The position numbers were made by a program, and so were the translations under genes. This document shows positions 49,600 through 61,750 of a stretch of 64,000 bases of DNA, piece by piece. The DNA is taken from the NCBI GenBank assembly GCA_011800805.1, contig MPNW01000161.1, positions 307,788 through 371,787 on the forward strand, written 5' to 3'. Source of the DNA: Hirudo medicinalis. Lineage: Eukaryota; Annelida; Clitellata; Hirudinida; Hirudinidae. The notes beneath the pieces are model-generated. The model was not told the DNA's origin. It searched no databases and worked only from the letters and a program-made list of their open reading frames with translations. Each line of letters starts with the position of its first letter. The stretch's first letter is position 1.

Positions 49600-51590
49600 T
49601 AAAAATCAGTCCGTGCATTACACAATAAATGTCATTGCTACAAGACAACTCTTCACCGCCATCGTTTTTTGCGTTTTTCGCTTGTGATGTAAGTGCCAGA
49701 GAGCTGTAGTTGACAAATTCATTAAATTCATTAACATGTTCTGGAGAAGCCGAAGCCGCGCCAAGAGGCGCACGATTTACATGAGATCACTCCTCTCCAG
49801 TTGCAAACGAATGCAGTCACATGAACCTTTGGAAGAGGGAATTCACCCGGACTGTTGTTTGTCATCCACATATGAATGTCTTTGTCGTCATATTTTTGCA
49901 CTTTGGATGCACACATCCAAACTTCGTCTAATAAGGCTGTGTCAGAGATGATGGTGACATCGCAGACTATGGACTGATCCTTCTCCCGTGCTATTTGGTC
50001 TGGAATTCTGAGGTTCCCATCAATACTCATTCTAGGCTCAAGTTTGGTGATGTAGCCTTTCCTGGTAATTGGCGGACAAGGTTTTTAAGCCGCTCTCTTC
50101 TCGCTGCGTACCTGGGCAAACCTGGAAGATATGGTCCAGGCACCAAACCCGGAATCGCAATAAGTGTTTATCTGGATGATACCTGGAGATCCTGAGATTG
50201 TTTAGGAGGACTGCTGCTCTGACTTTGAAGCATTGTATGCACTCGCTTGGAAGCATCCCGGAATGACCGTCCACTACCCAAACACTATTTCCTGCCACTT
50301 GGGAAAAAGACTGAAGTCCATATCCATCGACCGAGTCATATATAATAAATTCTCTGCAGTCTCATGCTTCTTGGCTGCGGGTCCATTTGATTTTATAAAC
50401 TATCTGTATCCGCAAAGAATGCTCTGTTATCTTTCAAAGCATCAAGCAGAAACACATCACCATTGGACTTGGGCTGTGCCACTATTGCCGAAATTCTATT
50501 GATTCTAATGATCGGCACCCATTTCCTGAGCTGCAGTATTCCGAGTCCTCCATCCTTAACTCCCACATGGAAGAAAGCAACCGGCGTGTCTTTGAGAAGG
50601 CGCATCCATTGTCGTACAGCAGATCTTATCTTGTTGTCAGAAGCACTGAGAGACTTTAACGAAATTGTATTAAAGGTGAGGTAATGCGCAAGACTTGGTA
50701 TTAGATGGGACCTTAGAGTGTAGAGGATTGAATTCAAAGTGGCACTTCTAGTTTTCAAGTGCCTCAAAGAGATGGCTCCCCCGTATCTTGCATCGAAAGT
50801 GACTCGCCTCCGTGACTTGCCTAGTCGGAAACGACTTAGACTTAGATCATCTTCTTCGTCGCTCCTCTTCGTTCCGGTCGGGCGACTCAAATGTGCTGGG
50901 GACAGGTCGTTTACGGTAGCTGGCCCAAGGATCTGGAACCAACTTCCACCTCAGGTCACATCCGCAGCAACCATTGAAAGCTTTAGAAAGTCTTTCAAGA
51001 CGCATTTATACGGTGGCCTTGAGGTCCTGTGATTCGTACCTACGCCACCATAAAGATTGTCTTATTTGAATTGAATTGAAGTGTATATTTTTTTATTTGG
51101 ATTCAATGGAGCCCTGGAAATTGATTGCAACTTGTTGTGAATTGTTCTCATATCGATGCGTATTTCAATTTGGGACCAATGTCAGCACCGAGGTACTTGT
51201 AAGTGTCAAGAATGTTCATTGCCGTAATTTGATGTTGGTTGACCTCAAGGTAAAGATCCGGATTGACAATCCAGGGGTTATTCCTCCTCTGCACTTCCGC
51301 CGTCAGAGACGAGCATTTTTGAGCATTGATACTCAGTCCCACTTTCGCCAAAGACCCATCAACTTGTTCCAGAAGCTTTTTCATTCCAATATCCGAGGAG
51401 GATAAAATGATCAAATCATCTGCAAATGCCGTATAATTGCATTTGACTGACGAATTAATATCTCCTGTCACACCGATAGAAGGGTCCACCTCTCATCACC
51501 ATGTCAATCACCGCATTAAAAAGTAGAGGAGACATGGGGACTCCAAGCCATACCCCTCTGTTCACTGGGATGTCATGACTCAATTTTTAT
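49600..51590 (-). mobile_element. R2-like non-LTR retrotransposon, 3' part, interrupted
   Basis: Reverse-strand pieces in order: TAFADDLIILSSSDIGMKKL (reverse-transcriptase F-A-D-D motif, 51148-51489) with LGADIGPKLK, then after an insertion SLAHYLTFNTISLKSLSASD, KIRSAVRQWMRLLKDTPVAF and GVKDGGLGILQLRKWVPIIR (50393-50735). Further down is the zinc-binding-like CLDHIFQVCPGTQRE near 50090 and the restriction-like endonuclease segment NLRIPDQIAREKDQSIVCDV, which holds the P-D...D pattern (about 49960-50010). The GGLGIxxL and K/R-D-TPVAFF motifs are typical of the R2/NeSL group. Frames are broken and the 5' half is absent, so it is inactive. It is not flanked by 28S rDNA. Confidence 0.85.
50728..51083 (+). 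mobile_element. 5'-truncated LINE fragment inserted in the R2-like element
   Basis: Encodes the C-terminal tail of a different LINE reverse transcriptase: RIEFKVALLVFKCLKEMAPP, GDRSFTVAGPRIWNQLPPQV and ESFRKSFKTHLYGGLEVL. This tail is common in CR1/L2/Rex-type elements. The 3' end carries a short TTGAATTGAATTGAA tandem, as CR1/L2 elements often do. Orientation is opposite to the host element. Confidence 0.85.
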
Positions 51591-51659
51591 TATTATTATT
51601 GTTGTTGTTGTTATTGTTGTTATTGTTATTGTTATTATTATAGTTATTGGTACTATTAC

Positions 51660-51693
<34 letters not shown>

Positions 51694-51725
51694 ATTTATT
51701 ATTATTATTATTATTATTATTGTTG

Positions 51726-51767
<42 letters not shown>

Positions 51768-51772
51768 GTCGT
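51584..51772. repeat. ATT/GTT microsatellite
   Basis: About 190 bases of TTA, TTG and TAT units, at the upstream edge of the R2-like fragment on its coding strand. Confidence 0.95.
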
Positions 51773-52585
51773 TGATTAACTCTTTGATGATCAGATTGAA
51801 CATCCACAGCTGGTTTATGAGTGTTGCCTGGGAGGCCATCTGACAATGTTTATGATCCTTACTTGGCTTCATCGTCCATATCCGAGAACGACATCAGAAA
51901 ATTGTGGATTTGAGAAAAATGATGACAATCTGATATGGCAGTTTAGATTTTTGAGGAAGGTGCCTGGATCCTGGAAGTTGCGATGAACAATCCGATAACA
52001 TGGAGGAGTCCATCCATGCGAGATAAAATGTCCCCTGTACACAAATTTTCCTGCTCATCAACAAGCGAGACTTTAAGCCGCCACGGACGCTTTACGAGGC
52101 CCATGTTGTTTTTGTCTGTAATCTTTAAATTTTTCACTCAAAACATTTTATTCGTCCTCGTCTTTGATTTGGACCAACCGAGCGATTGGCTACCTAAATG
52201 ACACACGCTCTAAGAAAATTCAATAAATCCCGGAGTAAAAATTCCTTTCTTATGCACAAAAAAAAATGATTTCTCCCCTGAAATACGACTGAAGCGGTTA
52301 ACACGGGTTCGTAAAGGCATCCCTCTCTGAGCAACACAAGCAACAACAATCTGTGCAGTTGAGGAAGCGATAAACGACAGTTCAACTTTGAGACAATTCA
52401 TTAACTTGAGTGCACATTTTATTTGTGGTTTTAAGGGCTCCTCTTGATCGGCTTGCATTTTGTTCTTAAAATCGGACGATATTCGAATAGATAAAAAAGC
52501 AGATCTTTATCCTGCAACAGGGCCTGTGATGTCCCTGGATTTTGTATTTATGTTCTCATAGCAACGCAATCGAGCCAATATTTAC
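51773..52585. other. Unassigned sequence downstream of the TGF-beta-prodomain exons
   Basis: Could be intron or 3' flank of the gene at 52.6-55.6 kb. Two minus frames (51943-52137, 52210-52458) were read for a TGF-beta cystine knot and do not have one. Nothing else supported. Confidence 0.35.
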
Positions 52586-55585
52586 GACAAGGATCTGTTG
52601 TCTTTTGCAATTGGTGTTTCTCCTCGGCCATCAAATTGAACGCCAAAAAGGATGGATTGTACGAATACTGCTGCTCCAGTTCTGACAGATGTAGTTAAGT
52701 TGGAATACTCTCGTCGCGAATACTGTTGCAACTGGTATTGATTTTCATAAGGAAAGATAAAAAAAAACGCACAAATTTATTGATTCATGTCATCGGACAA
52801 CGAACGAATGAATGAACGAATGAGTGAACGAATAAATGAATGAACGAATGAATGAACGGACAAATGAACGAACGAATGAATGAACGAATGAATGAACAAA
52901 TGTTCCTTGCAGATGTTTTAATTATGCTCAAGCTGTTTAAACGTTACGTCTGAAGAAAAATATAAACAGAAACATAGATGTTTTTGTAGAAAATGTTTGC
53001 TGTTTACAAAGTGCAACTAGACAAACTAACAAAGCACGGACAATATAAACACGGCTGACGAACTGAAACTACAAAATGCCCGTCACTTCAAGCACGTTTC
53101 CGGCAAGTGTCAGAATTTCAAATTGCTTCCTTTACTTCCAGCATCAGTTTTGGCGCTCTTTTTGCTTGTCGTTTGCTCTCCTTTACCTTCTGGTTTTGAT
53201 GCTTGTGATTCTTGTTTCTCTTTTTTACCTCGTGGTTTTTATTGAGGAGGGGTCCTTTGTAAAGTTCGACTCTGTCTTCGCAATTCTCACAACTGATCTT
53301 GAGGATCAACTTGTCGACCGACAGCTGGACCAAGTTTTGGACGTAAGAAGTGGAAAGGAGGAATTTCTGCCACTTGGAGTTGCTGATCCTGACGGTCATG
53401 GAGGCCAGGATGGAAAATGATCCGTTGGCAAGACCATGGATGCTGATGCTGAACCTCTCCTTGTGCTGCTTGCGTTTATGCTTCTTTGGCTCCTGTTTTG
53501 CGCTTTCGTTTTTGGCGATCATGAAAATCTTCAACTCTGCTTTGGTGATGACAACTTTTTTCAAGTCATGTCCACTTCTGTTCAAGCGGAATACTATCAA
53601 GTCCTCCTTCTCTGTCACTTTCAAGGAAAGTATATTAAAGTTAATAATAGTAATATTACATAATATTAAATACATGGTATGATATTTGACTTTTCATGTT
53701 AATGTAAAATAGATATTATAAGTTTAGGTTTAGCAAGCATTTTGAGTTCTGGGAAGTGATGTAGAACATATTCTTATTTTTAGCATTGAGGAAGTAAAGA
53801 CTTTTTGATGTACGCTGATTATTATTTTGGAGGAACCCAGGCATTCATTTCCATTTATTTATTTATTTATTCTATTTATTCAATTCCTAATTGTTTAAGA
53901 GCAACAAAAAGACCACCGAACAACTTGATAAAAAATATATGTAAAAACAAAGTAACTTATATCAAAAAGTAATATATCTTGTGATGAGAACGAACTCATT
54001 GAAAGGAGCTAAGAAAGAAGATTTCGTTGATGATTAGACAACGGTAAATGGAGTGAATTTCAGATAAGAATATTCGACTTGTAAAATATTTCGATGTCGT
54101 GGACAGCGATGTTTTGAATCAAAAGCAGTCCACTGAAGGAACTTTAGTCTGAAGAAATGTGAGTGGCACTTTTTAATTGAAATTTAAGGCGAAGGTTACA
54201 AGCAAAATAAGAAAAAAACTGAATTGGTTCTGTACTCTGTAGCTTCATTAGTTTAGCTCCAAAATTGGCAACATCAGTGGCGTGTTCCGATGAAAAAATT
54301 GTGATTATCTTCGTGAAGATCAAACGGGAACACGGAGACCCTTGAAAACATTTCTTGACCAACAGAATGGAAACATCTTCCAGTTGTTGATTTGGAATAT
54401 TCGCGTTTTAGAAATGTCTCCTCACGATTTTCGTCGAGATAAAGTTTGACGTTAAACTTTATATCTGTTTTTCTTTTATTTTCTTTGCTTGTGAGGAATT
54501 TTTAAAGTTATTTTCTGTGGAGGGGTTGATTACTATTAGTAGCGGTGATAATGATAATAACATTTATGCTAACTGATTGATATAATATTTATTTCTGCAG
54601 TTGTTGTTATCATCGCATAAGCATTATAAAGAATAACGGGTTTTTTTTATTAAGCTAAGAATAATTGAATTCGTACGCCAACCCTTAAAATATCTTAATT
54701 TTTTTATTTAATCCTGAAAATTTGTGTAATTATCTAAGAAATTAAAAATTGATGTCGCATGAAAATGTTGAATCCTTAGATGACAACCGATGATTTTTTT
54801 TTACTGAAGATTATGAATTGCTATTTTCCAAAATAAAAATAAAATCCCATCGAAATTTGTCAAAAGAGGTCGAAAAGAAATTGATTGGTTTTCTGAAATT
54901 CACGAATGTCGTGCTTCGTTATTAATCTTGACCATTTCAAATCTTTCACAACCTTATTCTTTTTCATTACTTTGCAGAATTTTGTCATTAATTCTATATA
55001 ATTGCTGATCCTGTTAAAAATAATTTCGTCTGTCAATGTTATTGAAATTTTAGTTTTACGTTGATGTGATGCAATTGACGAAGATGACTCACTCCCTCTG
55101 AAGTCTATTGTGCTCTTGATTGGCGTGGGGGTCGTCCCAGGGGTAGTGGTGGTCGGTAGGATGATGCAGAGGGGATCCACGTTGAGTGGTGTCACACGGT
55201 GAGTCATACCTGTGGCGTTCAAAATACGAATGCCATGAAACCGAGTGAGGACTTGCTTCAAGCAATTGCTGGTGCTAATTTCAGAGTTTTGATACTGCCT
55301 CCTATGTTGTCGAAGTTGCTGGTATTGCGGTTGTTCTTGTTCTTGTTCTTGTTGGTACTGCTGTTGTTCTCGCTGTTCTTGCTCGTTGGAGTAATCAAAA
55401 AAATCTTGGAGAGAATCTCTCGGTTCCAGGTGAAATTCCTCTTCTATCGGAGCTTTTTCAAACGATGGATACTCTTGTGTCAGATCTTCTGCATATGCTC
55501 TCAATCCGAATATTGAGATGTTGCTGAGAAGTATAATCTCCATGAACAACATTGTCTGATCATAGAAATTCTTGAAATGCTTCAT
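52586..55585 (-). CDS. Secreted protein with TGF-beta-type prodomain; mature domain not located
   Basis: Three candidate exons. Exon A begins at 55585 with a signal peptide (MLFMEIILLSNISIFGLRAY), an acidic/Gln-rich stretch encoded by CAA/CAG runs near 55310-55400, a Cys-led helix (CLKQVLTRFHGIRILNATGM) and a Thr/Pro stretch. Exon B (about 53632 down to 53200) reads EKEDLIVFRLNRSGHDLKKV, TKAELKIFM, SKWQKFLLSTSYVQNLVQLS and ILKISCENCEDRVELYKG, the beta-strand pattern of a TGF-beta latency prodomain with its conserved W..F and C..C. Exon C (52586-52670) reads YSYNPSFLAFNLMAEEKHQL, resembling the NPFL-x-F end of the prodomain. The furin site and seven-cysteine mature ligand should follow but were not found down to 51.8 kb. 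The mature exon may lie beyond the transposon block, or the gene is broken. Confidence 0.5.
52798..52903. repeat. GAAT/GAAC tetranucleotide repeat
   Basis: About 105 bases of alternating GAATGAAC-type units with a few substitutions; lies in the presumed intron between exons B and C of the TGF-beta-prodomain gene. Confidence 0.9.
53676..54859. other. Presumed intron between exons A and B of the TGF-beta-prodomain gene
   Basis: AT-rich, no recognised gene. A short TTTA repeat is at about 53855-53880. Confidence 0.4.
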
Positions 55586-57240
55586 AGATTAGAAAACTGG
55601 CAAGCATTTGATTCCAAATCTTCGAACTTTCCGGTCATCTGCAATCGGACAGTGGACCTATTTATTGCTCCAGCAGGACGCTTGGTTCGGACGCGAGCGT
55701 CAAAATGCGGCATGTATTAGAGCTGCATCACTTTAATAAATATTTCTCAAATATTTCTTAGTCATTAATGGATATGAGGTTATTAATTTATATCGATGTT
55801 GGCGTATTTTTCTCTTTAAAAACAATTAGAATATCCAAACCTAAAAATTACTACTTCTAACATAATATCGACAACCAGAAACTTGTTAAAAAAAATCCTT
55901 CCATTTCAGGATACTATGGCTTCACCAATATGGTGTTTTTTTTAACTGCGAGGCAAATAAATATTCTGCTATTATTACACGCTTAAAGAAGTGCTCAGTA
56001 TTGTACTGATCTATTTATTATATTTTTATATTATGAACTATTTCATCTGCTTAAAAAGCGCATGCGGTTCAGAACCTATCGAGATAAAAAAAAAACGGTG
56101 GTGAACAATAAATTAGACAAAAAAGATCAGTAAAAACAAATTTATGCTTAATTTTACTCCTGCATCAAATTTTTGATCGGGCAGCAAATAAGTATCGGTG
56201 GCTTTTAAAAATATGTTCGTACATCCTTGAAAGATAGCCTGGGGAGGGATATGCATACTGCAGTTCATTTCAATGAAGTTAGAAGAACATTAACCATAGA
56301 GAGACGAAGCACATGCTAATATGTTCCTCGTAAAATATTTTATTTTATACGCACATATCGAAACTAAGTTTGCTTTTAATTCGAAATTAATATGCAGTTT
56401 TTAAGTCCTTAGGAAAGAAAGACTCTACATTCTCGATCTTGAAAGTAAAATTGGTATTTATTTGAATATTTGTGACTTGGGAGTTTTTAACATGATTCGC
56501 TCCTGCTTTATGGCAATTTTTAGTCGTTTGGAGAGCGTCTTGAAGATAAACAGAAGCAAATGTGCTCACAGACACAAAAACATTATAATAAAAGTTGTTT
56601 TGGAATAAATAACGGCTCATAAATACAAAAACTACTTACCTTCATCGCCAAAATTAGAAATTCCACAAAACAAAACAGTAGACAAATTACAGATGAGATT
56701 CAACCAGATGATTACTTTGGGCTTCCTTAGATTTTAGTTAGATGCGATTTTAAGTGATCTCTAATGAGAATAGACGAATTAAATAAGACTTCTTCCGTAA
56801 ATGGTAAAGTTTAAATTTAAGTTAAAAGTGTCTGAAGTCAGCCATGGAGTTCAGTTAATTAAAGTGGAGAAACCTCAGCTTAACATTTCAAAGTTTTTCC
56901 TAAAATTGGCTCATGACCATATCTTTTTTGTCTCACACCTTGGGTGATAAATTGTTTTTCATGCTTCAATATTGTAGAAATAGAAATTTCAGTCAGACCA
57001 GGGATTTTCTGCAGAATTTGCTATTGTCGATGGGATGCTAACCAACAGCATGGGGTGCATGTTGCCCAGGGCAAGATTTAATCGACCATCAACCCAAGGC
57101 AGATTAGTTCTTACTTTGCATGCCAAGCACAATTGTTATAAACCAGAAATAAATTACGTAAATACAAAAAATATATTAGCAATATACATTTTCATAAAGA
57201 AAGGTCAAAATTAAAAATCATTATGCTGACAAGACAAATG
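55586..57240. other. Intergenic region
   Basis: AT-rich. A 77-codon minus frame (56387-56620) has no recognisable motif and no supporting splice context. Nothing else that I can support. Confidence 0.4.
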
Positions 57241-57269
57241 TGATGTTTTATTGATTGATTGTTTCTTAA

Positions 57270-59330
57270 TACTCCTCTTTGGAGCTCACTGACTTCAAAG
57301 GAATTTCCCAGTCTTCAAGCATTTCGACCCAATATTTCTTCTGACATTTTTGGGGGGCAGGCTGCATCCGGTTATCAGCCGGATATCCCTGTCGGCTTTT
57401 ACCTTCCTGATCCACCGACCCAACGTTATCTTTGGCCATGCAAGGCTCTCGTTGGTCTTCTTATGTTGATCTCGGACTGGAGCGACTTTCTGAAAGCTCT
57501 CAAAGGCTTCTAGTGTCGCTTACTGAACCGCTTGGAAGCCCACAAACTTCAAATATGCCTTGTCGATCACAGTCTTCAGTTCCCTGTGCTCTCCTTCTGT
57601 GCCGCCTAAAACATTGAATCCTCTGTTCTTCAATCAACAGTTGCATCAGATGACATTCTTGAACCGGTATTGTGCGGCATCTTGGTCAAAATAATATTTA
57701 TTGTAGAAAACTAGGAATCCTTTCAATGGTGACTATTCCAATCAGAATCAGCAAGAGCTTTCTAGCAGCTGCTGAAAGTGTGGAGAACAGTGACTTGTCT
57801 CTGGTTGCCTCTCTGGACTGCATTCACAGCATGGTGTGTCATGTCATCCTGTAAGTCGGAATATTCCTTCAGACCGATGATACTCTCATACTCGTTGACC
57901 GGGTCTGCCAGTGTGCAACCTTCTTGTTTCTCAAGCTTTGAAAACAATCTGGTTATATACAGTAATCTATATTCAAATTACCAAATTACCCAGTAGATTG
58001 ACACCTAGAGCAATTATATTCCTTTAAATCAAAGGCTTTGTCGGGCACTCCATCACACCTTGCACATGTCACATTCGATCATCCCTTCTATATCATCTAC
58101 TTCCTTACCTTAACTAAACTTACATTTACAAAATAGTTGAACAGAAATTCTATTGCATTTACCCATTACTCTACTTCCTATCTCTTTTGACTTAAATAAA
58201 TCCATTTTAAAAGCTTCAATTATATTATCACTTAGTGCAGATTGGTTAAATAAGCAAAAATGCTACCCCCCGCCCCGTTTGTTGCTGCACCAGCTCCCTT
58301 ATAATAATTAATTTATTGTGCTTACTAATTAAATTCCTAAAGATATAAGATATGATTCCAATGTCGACGTTGCTCAAAGTAACATTAAAGCTGTCATAGA
58401 CCTGCACTTGACCAGGTCCACAAAGCATGTTACTTATTTAGGGTTATCCAGTGATTATTATTTACATTAATAATCTGGATAACCATTGTGTAGGTATGGG
58501 TGTGCATCTGCAGCAATTGCTTAAGAATTCAGTTACCCAATACATCAATGAATGGGTACTGACTACTTAATATAAACATCTCATAATTAATGTTATCTGA
58601 AGAAAGCCAGTTAGAACCTTGCACGGTTTTCCCAGATCTCATCCATATACTCCGTTGTTAATTTCCCAAACCTTCACCTTGGCAGTTCTCTTACATTTCT
58701 TCTCTTTGCACTCCTTGAAGAGATTTGTACATGTTATTAACATTATGAAAAAATCTCTGTTGTTAATTTAACAATCCTTTGCTTTAACAGTTCTCTCAGA
58801 GTTCTGAAATTCTCTCAACATACCAAGATGCATTTCTTGGTATTTGATGACGAAATCGTCTAGTCAGGTAAACAATTTCTTACTCCGAATATGTTTGAAG
58901 TCCCATTGACTTTCCATGATTCCCTGCATCTTGCAGTCTCTGGTGATATTCTGAAATGGTTTTATTTATGATGAAACAGAAATAGTTAATGACAATCTGC
59001 TGTACCTCTTCCTCTTTGTTTTCCATTTCTTCATCCATCTCTTCATTGAAATCTTCAGGGGCAATATTCAAATCATGACTTCGACCATTGATGGCATTTT
59101 CAATAAAATATACTTGAATAGCTTTCAGTGTTTCACAGAAGTCATGCAATGTCTTGATCGTCATCAAATGTCCAATGACAAACATGCAGAACTTGAAATG
59201 GCTTGGTATTCTGATAAATCAAAAAAGTGGCAGTTTTACAATCACATTCTTTTTAAATTTCTCAGAGCTTCTAACCTTTTTTTTGCACATCATCTTGTCA
59301 TTCTTCATTATGTGACCTAAGCACCTGTGC
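57270..59330 (-). CDS. Unidentified spliced gene, possibly decayed
   Basis: I do not recognise the protein. The best exon runs from about 59215 to 59008, after an acceptor TTTATCAG: HFKFCMFVIGHLMTIKTLHD, then FCETLKAIQVYFIENAINGR, then EDFNEEMDEEMENKEEE, with a GAG/GTACAG donor. It can be joined in phase to an exon at about 58951-58890 (ITRDCKMQGIMESQWDFKHI, donor GTAAGA). Further down, a frame at 57947-57790 reads FSKLEKQEGCTLADPVNEYE and THHAVNAVQRGNQRQ, and one at about 57590-57520 reads EHRELKTVIDKAYLKFVGFQ. The last two are protein-like, but joining them needs guesses and stops intervene. A helical, charged protein is suggested; a relic is equally possible. The extent is approximate. Confidence 0.35.
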
Positions 59331-59399
59331 ATGACATGGTACTTGAAGTCACTGGGAAGTTCTCTTCCAGGTAATAAAGTTAGATTACATCTCGAGATG

Positions 59400-60450
59400 A
59401 TGAGACCTTACTCGGAAAATTTGACGAAGTCTATGTGTGTTTTATTCTTTGTTTATGAGCGTCTGACAGCTTCAGCAGACTTTTTGATCGGGGAAATCCT
59501 GTGCTTTGAGCGCCCCATCCAGATCCATCCGTCAGATCCCATCCTCGTCGCCAAAAGTTGTAACTCGCAATTAGTCGATTATACCAAGAAACTAACGGAC
59601 AAGTACTTTATTCACCAAGTATCCCTCTACCTGACACACAACTAGGACTATAACTAGAACGAACAAAGGAAAAGGTGCCGCACCTAGCTCCTACGTTAGC
59701 ATAGATATAATAGTTCAATGCGCATATCTCAACAGTGGACGTTCTCAACATTTATGGAGTAGTGGTAAATAAATCTCTGTCTCAGACTAACGTCTTGTTA
59801 TCGACAAAACCAAATCATCGATTCATATGCTTTAAATAGAGAAGTAGTTGGTAGATGCTGGCTTAGAGATGTAATTAAAAACCGAAGCTCAGAATTATGA
59901 TATTTGAGTGCTTTCGGAGTGAAATGAAAAAGAATATTTATTTCCAGAGCATTCTTTCAATATTAAGAATAATATAAATAACTTGTCGAACTATAAACAG
60001 TTCTAATCTTTTACTAATAGCTTGTTAATCGCTAAGTTAACGTAATGCTAATATTTTTCTAACGTTTTAATTCTGCAAAATTGTTTGAGAATGCTAATTA
60101 TGATTTGAAAACATGATATTTCATCTGTGCACAGGGTAGTAATTTGTCCTTATCAAGTTTAATTTAATACAATTTAATAATGCAGTTTGTTACTTTTACT
60201 AACATTTATTAATAACAACTTTTGAAGATAATAGGTATTAATGAGGATTCATCACGAAACATTTTGTAATTTTGTTTTACAAATTGACGAAATTTTAATG
60301 TTTCCTATAATTGACCAAATTAAAAGTTTTAAATGAACGTTATTTTATAGAATACTTTTTATTTTATTGCTTGTTTAATTTTATGTACACCTAGTTTGAC
60401 ATGTAAACATATAGGCGCCTGGTTTAACTGTGATCGTAATTTTCTCAACC
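59400..60450. other. Intergenic region upstream of GINS4
   Basis: AT-rich. The plus frame at 59331-59645 lies opposite the weak minus-strand exons and lacks recognisable motifs. The GINS4 promoter should lie in the last few hundred bases, but no motif stands out. Confidence 0.4.
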
Positions 60451-61707
60451 ATGGATGATGATATAATCTTCTCTGATCTAAATGAAGATGGAACTGCAGA
60501 TTACACTATGACTTCCAAAGAGCTCCTGAGTCTGTTGGAAACTGTTAGTGTTTTAAAAGTGAAATGATTCTTGTGGATATGGATGAATTACATATGATTT
60601 TCAAATTTGTAGTGTCGTGTAATGTTAATTAGTTTTTTCACTAGAAGAATTGTATTAATAATTAAGTTACTTTTCACAGGCATGGCTAAATGAAAAACTT
60701 TCTCCCGAACTTCTCCCTCACAAATCAGACCTGGTGGATTGCATGTTGGACCAACTGAACTCAATGCAAGAAAATTTAGAAAAAGCAAAATCTCCAGATA
60801 TAAAATTGGGAATCCACAGACTGGAAGTTTGTTTAAGAAATTTTATGTTATTTAATAATGTGTTGTTTCTTAAGTTTTGTTTATCAAATGGCTTTAAAAG
60901 TAGTTTTGGGCATGTTTTAAACACAGTTTTTAATGATATTATTTGCATTACTTATTACAAGCAATGTTACTTTCAGATTGAGAGAATCCGGTTCATTTTA
61001 AGCAGCTATTTGAGGAAAAGACTTCAAAAGGTACTGGTTTATAAAAATGATAATCAGCTCAATCTTATGTTGTTTGAGATATGTTTATCTATCTTAGATT
61101 GAACATTTTTGTTCTGATTTGCTTGATCCTAAAAATCAAGAAGAACTACAGAAGTTAACTCCACAAGAGCTTGAGTTTGCACAGGAGTAAGCATTTCACT
61201 AAGGAAATTATTATTCATGCCTCATTATAATCTTAAAACCATCACCTGTTGAATATTTAGGTACCAAACCAACTTTGATAATTACTTGTCCAGTGTAGCA
61301 TTGACAAACATGCCACATAGCCTGCAAAACTTGAATCCTAAAGATATAAGTAATTGAAGTTATTGATTTTATTCAAGTACCTGTGGATCAAGTTATTTTG
61401 TTTTAATAGAGAACAAGCCAAACACCAAAAGTTATGTCTTCGTTAAAGTCAACAAATCCTTAAAGAACTTCCATATTGAGGATGAACTGGATGGCTCTTC
61501 AGAGTGAGTGAATCAACATTGAAAATCACATCAATTGGATTATAATATTTGTTACAAGCGAATTAAATCTTAATTATTGATTATATCATAAATGTTGTGC
61601 GATTTTCTTGCAGCTTGACAGTGGACTTAGAAACTGGAGATCAACATCTGGTAATGTACAAACCTTTCAGGGATCTTTTGAATTCTGATGAAGTATCTCT
61701 CATATGA
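60451..61707 (+). CDS. GINS4: DNA replication complex GINS protein SLD5
   Basis: Subunit of the GINS tetramer, part of the CMG (CDC45-MCM-GINS) replicative helicase in the nucleus. Seven short exons joined in phase: 60451-about 60546 (MDDDIIFSDLNEDGTADYTM, then KELLSLLET), 60680-60828 (AWLNEKLSPELLPHKSDLVD, LDQLNSMQENLEKAK), 60977-61029 (IERIRFILSSYLRKRLQK), 61099-61185 (LTPQELEFAQE), about 61261-61346 (NYLSSVALTNMPHSLQNLNP), about 61411-61504 (SYVFVKVNKSLKNF) and 61615-61707 (LTVDLETGDQHLVMYKPF, ending DEVSLI). Order and length (about 220 residues) match SLD5 across animals, including the ERIR-helix-SSYLR core of the A domain and the small C-terminal B domain. No breaks seen. Confidence 0.95.
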
Positions 61708-61750
61708 TTGGATGGTTGAAGTATGCTGTACAAGAGGGCCTATGGGACAT
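61708..61750. other. 43-base convergent spacer
   Basis: The stop codons of GINS4 (+) and the C22orf15-like gene (-) are 43 bases apart, so their 3' UTRs must overlap or be extremely short. Confidence 0.8.

Noticed and set aside
51580..51846. Asn/Ile-rich protein on the minus strand
   Set aside because: It is a translation of the ATT microsatellite.
52210..52458. Mature TGF-beta domain for the upstream prodomain gene
   Set aside because: Has only three cysteines, in the wrong spacing, and lacks the W-x-x-W-I and C-x-G-x-C motifs.
55199..55516. Hydrophobic Leu-rich membrane protein on the plus strand
   Set aside because: It is the antisense reading of the Gln-rich CAA/CAG stretch in the minus-strand secreted protein.
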